Shown here one piece after another: positions 8,251 to 16,752 of a DNA stretch of 46,687 nucleotides. This DNA is from an uncultured Clostridium sp. (GTDB lineage Bacteria > Bacillota > Clostridia > TANB77 > CAG-508), in the NCBI GenBank assembly GCA_900555835.1, contig USMK01000012.1:1-46687 (forward strand), written 5' to 3'. The position numbers and the translations under genes were made by a program. The stretch's first letter is position 1; each line of letters begins with the position of its first letter. The notes beneath the pieces are model-generated. The model did no database searches. It was given only the letters and a program-made list of their open reading frames with translations, and was not told where the DNA came from.

Positions 8251-10554
8251 ATGGCAAAAAGAAAGAAAAAACAAACACAGGATTTGAATGCTACTATATG
8301 GGTTATTACATTAATTGCAATAAGCTTATTATCAGCAGTACTAATATACTCAGAATCTGGAAGCATTGGACAAACACTTAGCCCAATACTTGGAGGATTA
8401 TTGGGATTTATAAAATACATATTACCAGTTGGTATATTTATTATGGCAATAAGCATTGCTTGTGATAAAAAGGAATATGCAATAAAGAAAATAATTGAAT
8501 ACGGAATAGTTTTACTATGTATATCTGTTATATTATGTGTATGGCAAATAAATGCAGGTAACCTAAATATTTCTGGTGAGTTTTGGGATGGGGTAAAGAA
8601 TGCATATGCCTTAGGTGAACAAAACAAAGGCGGAGGAGCTATTGGCTCAATGGTAGCGATTTTACTATATAATTTAGTCGGAGGTTTAGCTACATTAATT
8701 ATAAGTGCAATAGCAATAATTGCTATGTTGGTAATTGCATTAAAAATAGACGTAAATAGCTGGATTGCAGGCAAGGTTGAAGAAATACATGAAGACAGGC
8801 AAGAACAAAAAGAGGAAAGAAAGAAAAAACAAAAAGAAATAAAAGTAAAACCACAACAACAATTACAACCAGAAGTTTTAGAAGACCAGATAACTATTGA
8901 TATTCCATCTTTTAAAAATGCTGAAAAAGAAGAAAAGAAAAAGTCCAAATTTTTAAAAAAACAAGTGATGGAGCCTGAGGACGATTACATAGAAGCAAAT
9001 TTATTTAAAAAGGAAAAAGAACAAAAAGAAGAAAAAACAAAAGAAGTTTTAACATTAGACCATACTTTAACAGTAGAAGATGAGCATTACGAATTTCCAC
9101 CAGTTGAGCTATTAGAAAAAACACCTAAAACCTCAAAAACTGGTAAAAAGTCTGTAACAGAAACGGCTAATAAATTACAAAAAACATTGTATAATTTTGG
9201 GGTTAGTGCAAAAGTAGAAAAGGTATCTGTTGGACCTTCTATAACTAGATATGAATTAAGACCAGCAGAAGGAGTAAGAGTAAGCAAAATTGCAAAACTT
9301 TCAGATGATATTGCACTTAATTTAGCAGCAGAATCCATAAGAATAGAGGCTCCAATCCCAGGGAAACAGGCTGTTGGAATTGAGGTACCAAATAAAGAGA
9401 ATGAAATAGTTCATTTTAGAGAAATTATAGAATCAGATGCATTTATAAATGCAGAATCTAAACTATCAATGGCACTTGGAAAAGACGTAGCAGGGGAGCC
9501 AGTAGTTACAGACATAGCTAAAATGCCCCATGTTTTAATTGCAGGTTCAACTGGTTCTGGTAAGAGTGTTTGCATAAATACACTTATTGCAAGTATAATA
9601 TACAAAGCCAAACCAAGTGAAGTAAAACTTGTAATGGTTGACCCAAAGGTAGTTGAACTTTCTGTATATAATGGGATACCACATTTACTAATACCAGTTG
9701 TTACAGACCCTAAAAAAGCCGCTGGCGCACTAGAATGGGCTGTTCAAGAAATGGTTAAAAGATATGGTTTATTTGCAGAAAAAGGTGTAAGAGATATAAA
9801 AGGATACAATGCTGAACTTGAAAAAGAAGATGGTGGAGAAAAATTACCACAAATAGTAATTATAATAGACGAACTTGCAGATTTAATGATGGTTGCAGCA
9901 AAAGAAGTAGAAGATGCAATTTGTAGATTAGCCCAAATGGCAAGAGCTGCTGGAATGCATTTGGTAATTGCAACTCAAAGACCATCTGTTGATGTAATTA
10001 CAGGTATAATTAAAGCCAACATCCCATCTAGAATTGCATTTGCGGTATCTTCAGGAGTAGATTCTAGAACAATTTTGGATATGGTTGGAGCAGAAAAACT
10101 GCTAGGAAAAGGAGATATGCTATTTGCACCTATAGGAGCAGCAAAACCACAAAGAATACAAGGTGCTTTTGTATCAGATAAAGAGGTTGAAAAAATAGTA
10201 GATTTCCTAAAAGCCGGAGGAGAAGTTACATATAATGAAGATATTTTGGAAAAAATAGAAAATAGTGGAAAATCTGATAAAGAATTAGATGAAGATGCTG
10301 ATGATGACACAGACGAAAGACTAATGGAAGCAATAGAAGAAGTTATAAATGCAGACCAAGCATCAACATCTTTTATACAAAAAAGATTAAAAGTAGGATA
10401 TGCAAGAGCTGGAAGAATAATTGACCAAATGGAAGAAAGAGGAATTGTATCAGGCTATGCAGGGAGTAAACCAAGACAGGTTTTAATGACAAAAGAACGC
10501 TGGCAAGAATTAAAAACAACACCAGCAACAAATGTTAATAATGAAGAAAACTAA
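8251..10554 (+). CDS. ftsK: FtsK/SpoIIIE-family DNA translocase
   Basis: A membrane-anchored hexameric motor that pumps chromosomal DNA through the closing septum. The 767-residue protein has about four N-terminal membrane segments (to about residue 170) and a charged linker. The RecA-like motor follows, with Walker A GSTGSGKSV near residue 432, Walker B IIIIDELADLMM and ATQRPSVDVITG. The C-terminal gamma winged helix (DEDADDDTDERLMEAIEEV, then ARAGRIIDQMEERGIV) reads polarity sequences on the chromosome. AAGGAG precedes ATG 8251. Whether it acts in vegetative division (SftA/FtsK-like) or sporulation (SpoIIIE) cannot be told from this sequence. Confidence 0.96.
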   Translation: MAKRKKKQTQDLNATIWVITLIAISLLSAVLIYSESGSIGQTLSPILGGLLGFIKYILPVGIFIMAISIACDKKEYAIKKIIEYGIVLLCISVILCVWQINAGNLNISGEFWDGVKNAYALGEQNKGGGAIGSMVAILLYNLVGGLATLIISAIAIIAMLVIALKIDVNSWIAGKVEEIHEDRQEQKEERKKKQKEIKVKPQQQLQPEVLEDQITIDIPSFKNAEKEEKKKSKFLKKQVMEPEDDYIEANLFKKEKEQKEEKTKEVLTLDHTLTVEDEHYEFPPVELLEKTPKTSKTGKKSVTETANKLQKTLYNFGVSAKVEKVSVGPSITRYELRPAEGVRVSKIAKLSDDIALNLAAESIRIEAPIPGKQAVGIEVPNKENEIVHFREIIESDAFINAESKLSMALGKDVAGEPVVTDIAKMPHVLIAGSTGSGKSVCINTLIASIIYKAKPSEVKLVMVDPKVVELSVYNGIPHLLIPVVTDPKKAAGALEWAVQEMVKRYGLFAEKGVRDIKGYNAELEKEDGGEKLPQIVIIIDELADLMMVAAKEVEDAICRLAQMARAAGMHLVIATQRPSVDVITGIIKANIPSRIAFAVSSGVDSRTILDMVGAEKLLGKGDMLFAPIGAAKPQRIQGAFVSDKEVEKIVDFLKAGGEVTYNEDILEKIENSGKSDKELDEDADDDTDERLMEAIEEVINADQASTSFIQKRLKVGYARAGRIIDQMEERGIVSGYAGSKPRQVLMTKERWQELKTTPATNVNNEEN

Positions 10555-10573
10555 TGAAAAAGGAGGTTTTAAT

Positions 10574-12145
10574 ATGACTAAAAAAGACTTTTTTTCTAAA
10601 CTAAAAAATTATAATAATGAATTAGAACAAGTTTTAGAGAAAAAAACATTTTCAAGTGATATAAAAAACCTCCTTTTAAGCATGTTTTATAAAGTTGAAG
10701 TATCGTATAAAGATTATCAAAAAGTTAAAAGAGTTGATAAAGATAAAAACGACTTAATGGAAGAACTTATAAAAGTAATTGAAAAAAATTGCAATAAAAT
10801 TGAAATAGTAGAGCCAAATTCTTCAAAAGGGAAGGTACTACAAAAATATAACTTGCATTCAATTTCAGATAGAACATACAAAAAAATAATATCATATCCA
10901 ATAGAAGCAGATTTGTTATATGCAATTGCAGATATTGAAAGAAGCTATTATTATATAAATGAAGACCACTATATAGAAAATAAAATTTTTGAAAAAATGC
11001 TAAGTATAGGTTATTGCATGAATTTAAAAGAAATAATAAGAGATTTTAGTGGTTGGTCTTGGAAAATAGAAACAAAGGAAATTGAGAATATTTCTTATAA
11101 TTTAATATATCAAATTATAAGAATATTGGTAGGATACAAATTCTTGGAAGACTGGAAAAATGACGGAACAGAAAAAACAGATTATGTGATAAAATTGCAA
11201 GAAAAATTAAGCCATAATTATGGAGCACAAAACGCAGTTCTATTATACAAAAGTCTATATGTGGCACTTGCAGTAATTGCGTGCGAAAAAAATGAGAAAC
11301 TAAAACAAGAATTAGCAGAAGAAAACAAAAAAGCATTGTACGAAATAGAAGTAGTACAAGATAAAGTAAAATATTTAGACGAAATAACCAATAGCAAAAA
11401 ACAAATGGCAAAACAAATAAAACAAATAGATGAAACAATAAATAATGAAAAATTATTAGAAAAAGAGCTTGAAAAAAGAAGAAAAAAAATGGGTAAAAAG
11501 AGTCAATTGCTTAACAAACAATATTTAAAAGCATTGCTAAGTGATGAAAGAAGAAAAATTATAGAAAAAATGCAAAAGCTAACCTATTTAATGAACCCCA
11601 AAAATTATGAATCAAACAAAGAAAAAATAGAAGAAAAATACGAAAAAACAAATGAAATATTGCAAATATTAGAAACACAAACAGCATATGAAAGTTTACT
11701 AGAACTTCAAAAACAATTTTTAAATTGTATGGAAGTAAAAGTAAAAAATACAAATAATAAAAAAGAGCTAATAAATTTAATATATTATATTAGATATTAT
11801 GTGCAATTACCTATAAATGAGGAAAAAGCAATAAAAGATCTAGATAAATTAAGAATGCAAATAAATAAAATAGAAGAAATGATAATTGCAAAATGCATTA
11901 ATTTGAAAATTATAAATGTAATAACTCATAATGGAGAAATAAATTATCGAATAATTAAAAAAATATTACTATCACAAGCTGTAAACTTAGAAAACTTAGA
12001 AATAGAAGCAAAACCAAAATACAATAAATTAAAAATAAATGTTTATGATGGAGAAGAATTGGAAGACAGCTTTGAAATAGAAGTAGAAGGAACAGCAGAA
12101 AAAGTAAATATCAAAACAGAAAAGAAATTAAAATTATTTAATTAA
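10574..12145 (+). CDS. Conserved hypothetical coiled-coil protein
   Basis: The start is taken as ATG 10574 because AAGGAGG lies just upstream; earlier in-frame ATGs at 10532 and 10541 lie before that site inside the end of the translocase gene. The 523-residue protein is lysine/glutamate-rich with no signal peptide. An alpha-helical N-terminal half is followed by a strong coiled coil at about residues 250-400 and a beta-rich tail (LEIEAKPKYNKLKINVYDG) that could be a small C-terminal domain. I do not recognise a family and see no catalytic motif. It starts 19 bases after the translocase and 14 bases before the next gene, suggesting one transcript. Confidence 0.75.
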   Translation: MTKKDFFSKLKNYNNELEQVLEKKTFSSDIKNLLLSMFYKVEVSYKDYQKVKRVDKDKNDLMEELIKVIEKNCNKIEIVEPNSSKGKVLQKYNLHSISDRTYKKIISYPIEADLLYAIADIERSYYYINEDHYIENKIFEKMLSIGYCMNLKEIIRDFSGWSWKIETKEIENISYNLIYQIIRILVGYKFLEDWKNDGTEKTDYVIKLQEKLSHNYGAQNAVLLYKSLYVALAVIACEKNEKLKQELAEENKKALYEIEVVQDKVKYLDEITNSKKQMAKQIKQIDETINNEKLLEKELEKRRKKMGKKSQLLNKQYLKALLSDERRKIIEKMQKLTYLMNPKNYESNKEKIEEKYEKTNEILQILETQTAYESLLELQKQFLNCMEVKVKNTNNKKELINLIYYIRYYVQLPINEEKAIKDLDKLRMQINKIEEMIIAKCINLKIINVITHNGEINYRIIKKILLSQAVNLENLEIEAKPKYNKLKINVYDGEELEDSFEIEVEGTAEKVNIKTEKKLKLFN

Positions 12146-12158
12146 ATGGAGGGAACAT

Positions 12159-13811
12159 ATGAAAATAACTTTTTTAGGAGCAACTAAAACTGTAACAGGT
12201 TCAAATTTCTTAGTAGAAGGAGCAGGAAAAAAATTCTTAGTAGACTGTGGTTTATACCAAGGAAAAGCCATAGACGAATGGAAAAATGAAGAAGACTTTG
12301 CTTATGATGTAAACTCAATAGATTTTATGCTATTAACACATGCTCATATAGATCATTCTGGAAGGATACCAAAACTATATAACGAAGGATTTAGAGGTGA
12401 AATATATGCAACAAAAGCGACTTGCGACTTATGCTCAATAATGTTACCAGATAGTGGGCATATTCAAGAAAACGAGGTAGAATGGAAAAACCGAAAAAGA
12501 AGAAGAGAAGGACTTTCAGAATTACCACCATTATACACGGCAGAAGATGCTATAAAATGTATGGAAGTATTCCATCCAGTAAAATATGACGAAATAATAG
12601 AAATCAGTGACAAAATAAAAGTAAGGTTTAATGATGCTGGACATATGCTAGGTTCTAGCATAATAGAAATTTGGGTTACAGAAAATGATAAAACTGAAAA
12701 AGTAGTATTTACAGGAGATTTAGGAAATAATGATATTCCACTTTTAGATGCACCAACAATGATAGACAATGCAGACTACTTAGTAATGGAATCCACATAT
12801 GGAAACAGACTTCATATAAGAAATGATGATAAAGCAGAACTATTTTTGGATATAGTATCAGAAACCTTAGATAAAGGTGGAAATGTAGTAATACCATCAT
12901 TTGCAGTAGGTAGAACACAAGAAATTTTATATGAACTAAATAAATTAAAAGAAAGAAATAAGGATAACGAAGAATTCAAAAGAAAATATCAAAAACTAAT
13001 GGATTCACAAGTATTTGTAGACAGTCCGCTAGCAATATCTGCAACAGAAGTGTTCAGAGAAAATATGGACTTATTTGATGAAGAAGTAAGAAAAGAAATA
13101 GCAAGTGGAGATAATCCACTAGAATTTCCTGGATTGCAATTTACAAGAACAGCAGACGAATCAAAAGCTTTAAATGAAACAGCACATACATCAATAATAA
13201 TATCAGCAAGTGGGATGTGCGAAGTAGGAAGAATAAAACATCACTTAAAACACAATTTGTGGAACCCAATAAATACAATACTATTTGTAGGATACCAAGC
13301 ACCAGGAACACTTGGAAGAAATATTGTAGATGGAGCTAAAAAAGTAAAAATATTTGGAGAAGAAATTGCGGTAAATGCCAGAATAGAATATATAGAAGGC
13401 TACTCAGGACACGCCGACCAAGAATGGCTACTAAACTTTGTGTATTCATTCATAAACAAACCAAAACACATCTTCCTAGTACACGGAGAACCAGAAGGGC
13501 AAATAGTGCTAAAACAAAAACTACTAGAAACAACAAAAATACCAGTAACAATCCCAGACTTTGGAGATGTATATGAACTAAATGATGAACTAAAACTACT
13601 AGAAAAAGTAGAAGTACCAGACAAATACAAATACATCCGCCTAGCCATCCTAGAAAGAATAGACACCCTAAAAGAAGAAATCGAAGACATGGGCGAAATA
13701 ATAAAAGACACAATGCTATCAGAAGACACCAAAGACGAAGACCTATCCAAACTAAACGACAAAGTAAAAGACCTAGAACAACAAATAGTAAAAATAATAG
13801 AAAACACATAG
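12159..13811 (+). CDS. MBL-fold beta-CASP ribonuclease
   Basis: A metallo-beta-lactamase/beta-CASP protein of the CPSF73-like RNA-processing group, 550 residues. Visible motifs are the N-terminus MKITFLGATKTVTGSN, the metal-binding HAHIDHSG near residue 62, FTGDLGN, the beta-CASP core with IPSFAVGRTQEILYEL and ISASGMCEVGRIKHHL, and the terminal GYSGHADQ and FLVHGEPEG. These support zinc-dependent cleavage of RNA. A charged coiled-coil tail of about 70 residues is added at the C-terminus. The last roughly 200 bases favour C- and A-ending codons, and the last base of the TAG stop is the first G of REP element 1. Confidence 0.92.
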   Translation: MKITFLGATKTVTGSNFLVEGAGKKFLVDCGLYQGKAIDEWKNEEDFAYDVNSIDFMLLTHAHIDHSGRIPKLYNEGFRGEIYATKATCDLCSIMLPDSGHIQENEVEWKNRKRRREGLSELPPLYTAEDAIKCMEVFHPVKYDEIIEISDKIKVRFNDAGHMLGSSIIEIWVTENDKTEKVVFTGDLGNNDIPLLDAPTMIDNADYLVMESTYGNRLHIRNDDKAELFLDIVSETLDKGGNVVIPSFAVGRTQEILYELNKLKERNKDNEEFKRKYQKLMDSQVFVDSPLAISATEVFRENMDLFDEEVRKEIASGDNPLEFPGLQFTRTADESKALNETAHTSIIISASGMCEVGRIKHHLKHNLWNPINTILFVGYQAPGTLGRNIVDGAKKVKIFGEEIAVNARIEYIEGYSGHADQEWLLNFVYSFINKPKHIFLVHGEPEGQIVLKQKLLETTKIPVTIPDFGDVYELNDELKLLEKVEVPDKYKYIRLAILERIDTLKEEIEDMGEIIKDTMLSEDTKDEDLSKLNDKVKDLEQQIVKIIENT

Positions 13812-13856
13812 GGGACGTTTCCTTTTGAGTCAAAATGACTCATTGGGGACACATCT
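13811..13856 (+). repeat. REP element 1
   Basis: A 46-base element beginning GGGGACGTTTCCTTTTGA, with the palindrome GAGTCA-AAA-TGACTC at 13827-13841 and ending GGGGACACATCT. Its first G is the G of the upstream TAG stop. It matches the ends of the RAYT unit at 15762-16742. Confidence 0.9.
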
Positions 13857-13878
13857 ATGGTGAAAAAGGAAGAGAAAA

Positions 13879-15762
13879 ATGAGAAATAAATATTTTAATG
13901 ATGCGATAATTGGTAATAAGAATATGGTTGCAAGTTTTAGTGAAAAGGGCGAGTTGTTGCGCCTTTTTTATCCTCAATCAGATTATAAGCAATTTGTTGA
14001 TTTTTTTGATGTTGGAATGAAAATAAATGATTCTGGAATTATATATATGCACAATGATATAAATAATAGCTATAATCAGTATTATTCGGAAAATACAAAT
14101 GTTTTGAATACTGAAATAACAAATTCATATTTTGAAATAACAGTATTGCAAACTGATTTTGTGCCAATGAGAGAAAATGTTTTGATTAAAAGATATACAT
14201 TTGAAAATAAAAATTCAATAGACTTAAATATAAATTTGCTAATTCATTCTGGGCTATTAACTAATGCAAATAATCAAGTAAGCGGAGCATACAAAGAAGA
14301 AACTTTGATGCAATATACTCATGATTATACATTTTCAATATTTTCAAAACAAAGTCCACTTAGCTTCCAAATAAATAACACAAAAGAAAACATCACAAGT
14401 GGAGTAATTGGAGGAAAAGATTATGTTGGAATGTCAAATGATTCTAGCATAAGTTATGATATTGGTACTATAAAGCCCGGTGAGAAAAAGACTATTGATG
14501 TATGCATATACATAAGCGAAAATAGTCAAAATACTGGGCTTGCAGAAAAATTAGTTGAACTAAGAAAAATGGATACAAAATCAGAGCTAGAAGCAACTAA
14601 AAGACATTGGAGAAAATATGTTGCAAACCATATGGGAATTGAGTTAGAAGAACCCAAAAGTGAATATGATAAAAAAATATATAACATATACACTAGAACT
14701 ATATTGCTATTTCCACTTATTATTAATGAGAAAACAGGAGGAATATCAGCTGCAATAGAGGTAGATGAAGACAGGACAAGATGTGGAAGGTATTCATATT
14801 GCTGGCCAAGAGATGCAGTATCTATAACAGAAGCATTTGATATATTGAAAATGAGAAAAGAAACAGAAAAGTTCTATAAAAATTTCTGCAAAAACACGCA
14901 AAATAAAGATGGAATGTGGGAACAACGTTTCTACACAGACGGAACACTTGCACCTTGTTGGGGATACCAAATAGACGAAACAGCATCAGTTGTATATGGG
15001 GTGTATCAACATTATTTAGAAGTTAAAGACGAGAAATTTATAAAAGACAACCTAAAAATGTGCGAAAAAGCAGTACATTTCTTAGAAAGATACATAGACG
15101 ATTTACTAGAAGGAACAAACAAATTCGGAAAAAGCTATGATTTATGGGAAGAAACAGAAGATGTTCATACATATTCGCTATCTGCAATATTTGCAGCATT
15201 TGAAGCCATGCTAAAAATGTATGAAATAATAAAACCGCAATATGAAGAAAACAGGCTAAAAATAGAGCAAATAGCAAAAGCAAACAGAAGACTTGGAAAG
15301 AAACTAATACAAATAAAAGAATATGTATTAAAAAATCTATATAATAATGAAACTAAAACATTTGTAAGAAACAGTAAAGACGGTAAAATGGACATAAGTT
15401 TACTTGGATTAGTATATCCATTCAAAATGTTCACACCATCAGAAAAACAAATCGAAAACACAGTAGAAAAAATAAATTTAACACTAAGAACCTACACAGG
15501 AGGCTATTTAAGATACGAAGGAGACAACTACATAAACGGAAACCCTTGGATAATCTCAAACATGTGGCTTGCCAACTACTACCTAGACAAAGGCAACAAA
15601 AACAAAGCCAAAGAATGTTTCGACTTCGCAGTAAAAACAGCAACAAAACACGGCTACCTAGGCGAACAAGTCAACAACCAAACCCTAACCCCAGCCTGGG
15701 TAACCGGCCTAGGCTGGTCCCACGCCATGTTCATAATAACATTAAAGAGATTGTTTTCATAG
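13879..15762 (+). CDS. Glycoside hydrolase family 15 (glucoamylase-like)
   Basis: A 627-residue cytoplasmic-looking enzyme (no signal peptide) of the bacterial GH15 type, expected to release glucose from alpha-glucans or from trehalose. An N-terminal beta-sandwich domain covers about residues 1-250 and the (alpha/alpha)6 catalytic barrel the rest. Family motifs are RCGRYSYCWPRDAVSI at about residue 300, APCWGYQIDETASVVYG, YDLWEETEDVHTYS with the likely general acid Glu, GYLGEQVN with the likely base Glu, and TPAWVTGLGWSHAM. The final roughly 150 bases use an unusually C-rich third position, unlike the gene's start. The last base of its TAG stop is the first G of REP element 2. Confidence 0.93.
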   Translation: MRNKYFNDAIIGNKNMVASFSEKGELLRLFYPQSDYKQFVDFFDVGMKINDSGIIYMHNDINNSYNQYYSENTNVLNTEITNSYFEITVLQTDFVPMRENVLIKRYTFENKNSIDLNINLLIHSGLLTNANNQVSGAYKEETLMQYTHDYTFSIFSKQSPLSFQINNTKENITSGVIGGKDYVGMSNDSSISYDIGTIKPGEKKTIDVCIYISENSQNTGLAEKLVELRKMDTKSELEATKRHWRKYVANHMGIELEEPKSEYDKKIYNIYTRTILLFPLIINEKTGGISAAIEVDEDRTRCGRYSYCWPRDAVSITEAFDILKMRKETEKFYKNFCKNTQNKDGMWEQRFYTDGTLAPCWGYQIDETASVVYGVYQHYLEVKDEKFIKDNLKMCEKAVHFLERYIDDLLEGTNKFGKSYDLWEETEDVHTYSLSAIFAAFEAMLKMYEIIKPQYEENRLKIEQIAKANRRLGKKLIQIKEYVLKNLYNNETKTFVRNSKDGKMDISLLGLVYPFKMFTPSEKQIENTVEKINLTLRTYTGGYLRYEGDNYINGNPWIISNMWLANYYLDKGNKNKAKECFDFAVKTATKHGYLGEQVNNQTLTPAWVTGLGWSHAMFIITLKRLFS

Positions 15763-15807
15763 GGGACGTTTCCTTTTGAAGCATTTTGCTTCATTTGGGA
15801 CACATCT
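15762..15807 (+). repeat. REP element 2 (left end of RAYT unit)
   Basis: Same 5' block as REP 1 (GGGGACGTTTCCTTTTGA). The inner palindrome is different but self-complementary (GAAGCATTTTGCTTC), and the end is GGGACACATCT. It is inverted relative to REP 3 on the other side of the transposase. Confidence 0.9.
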
Positions 15808-15917
15808 TAGGACACACAATGAACATAAATATAATGTATAATTATAAAAATTAAAAAGAGAAATCAAATATTTATTATAATGGGGGCTAAATGATAAAGA
15901 AATAGGGAGGAATTCAT

Positions 15918-16694
15918 TTGGCTCGAATGGCAAGAACGATTAGCTCAACAGGGGTTTATCACATAATTTTAAGAGGGATAAACAAAGAAAGAATATTCAT
16001 AACGGAATATGATAGGGAAAAATTGATAAAAGAATTAAAAAGAACAAAAGAAAAATTTCATTATAGTATTTTAGCATATTGTTTAATGGATAACCACATT
16101 CATCTGTTAGTTAAAGATAATGAAAACAATCTTTCAAAGGCAATACAAAGCTTTGCTGTTGCTTATGCTTTATATTTTAACAAAAGGTATAATAGAGTAG
16201 GACATCTATTTCAAAATAGGTATCATAGTAGATGTGTTGAGAGTGAAAATTATTTATTGAATGTGCAAAGATATATACATAGAAATCCGGAAAAAGCAGG
16301 AATAGCTAAGACTGAACAATATCATTGGAGTAGCTATAGTGAATATATTGGGCAAGAAGAGATTTCTGATACAAAACTTATATTGGATATATTTGGAGAC
16401 AATCGAAAAGAAGCAAAGAAAAATTTTGCTATTTTTAATACAAAAAATTGTGTTGAGAATGAATTATGTCAATATATGGAATTTGAGATAATGAATAAAT
16501 TAGAGGATAATGAAGCTAAGGAATTAATTGAAAAATATTTAGAAATAGATAACATAGAAGAAATAAAAGATTACAATAAAACAATAATTGGAAATACATT
16601 AAAAAAATTAAAAGGGATAAAGGGAATATCTGTGAGACAAATTTCAAGAATAACAGGGATTGAATTAACTGCTATACAGCGAATTTTTAAATAA
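15918..16694 (+). CDS. REP-associated tyrosine transposase (RAYT, Y1 family)
   Basis: A 258-residue protein starting at TTG 15918, set by GGGAGG. It has the TnpA-REP fold: TGVYHIILRGINKERIF near residue 10, the HUH metal-binding HIH in YCLMDNHIHLLVKD, and the long helix with FNKRYNRVGHLFQNRYHS that includes candidate catalytic tyrosines. RYIHRNPEKAGI and HWSSYSEY, both typical of the family, follow. The C-terminal 70 residues form a helix-turn-helix-like tail (SVRQISRITGIELTAIQRIF) that could bind the REP hairpins. The TAA stop abuts REP 3. The reading frame is intact, so the gene may be active. Confidence 0.93.
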   Translation: MARMARTISSTGVYHIILRGINKERIFITEYDREKLIKELKRTKEKFHYSILAYCLMDNHIHLLVKDNENNLSKAIQSFAVAYALYFNKRYNRVGHLFQNRYHSRCVESENYLLNVQRYIHRNPEKAGIAKTEQYHWSSYSEYIGQEEISDTKLILDIFGDNRKEAKKNFAIFNTKNCVENELCQYMEFEIMNKLEDNEAKELIEKYLEIDNIEEIKDYNKTIIGNTLKKLKGIKGISVRQISRITGIELTAIQRIFK

Positions 16695-16742
16695 AGATGT
16701 GTCCCAAGTGAAGCATTTTGCTTCAAAAGGAAACGTCCCTTA
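16695..16742 (-). repeat. REP element 3 (right end of RAYT unit, inverted)
   Basis: Reverse complement of the REP consensus: starts AGATGTGTCCC, has palindrome GAAGCATTTTGCTTC and ends AAACGTCCCTTA. It lies immediately before the radA ribosome site. Confidence 0.9.
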
Positions 16743-16752
16743 GGAGGTAAAA

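Larger units (their letters stand above)
15762..16742 (+). mobile_element. REP-flanked RAYT unit
   Basis: A roughly 980-base unit: inverted REP elements 2 and 3 bracket a single Y1/HUH transposase gene. Such REP-associated tyrosine transposases are thought to mobilise REP sequences as single strands. Solo copies at 13811 and 45927 fit dispersal by this or a related transposase. No target-site duplication can be judged from this copy. Confidence 0.8.

Noticed and set aside
8190..8948. A 252-codon minus-strand frame opposite ftsK
   Set aside because: Low-complexity hydrophobic and serine-rich translation lying antisense to a clear FtsK/SpoIIIE gene, with no ribosome site.
13400..13852. Minus-strand frame beginning MSPMSHFDSKGNVP, with a twin at 45777-45968
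   Set aside because: Both start inside a REP element, which supplies the same ATG, and run antisense through real genes; they are by-products of the repeat.
15546..15779. A + strand frame over the end of the GH15 gene
   Set aside because: It overlaps the conserved C-terminus of GH15 in another frame; its Arg/Gln/Pro-rich translation is an effect of the C-rich 3' end.
13811..16742. CRISPR array
   Set aside because: The repeats are few, inverted relative to one another and spaced by whole genes; there are no spacers and no cas genes.
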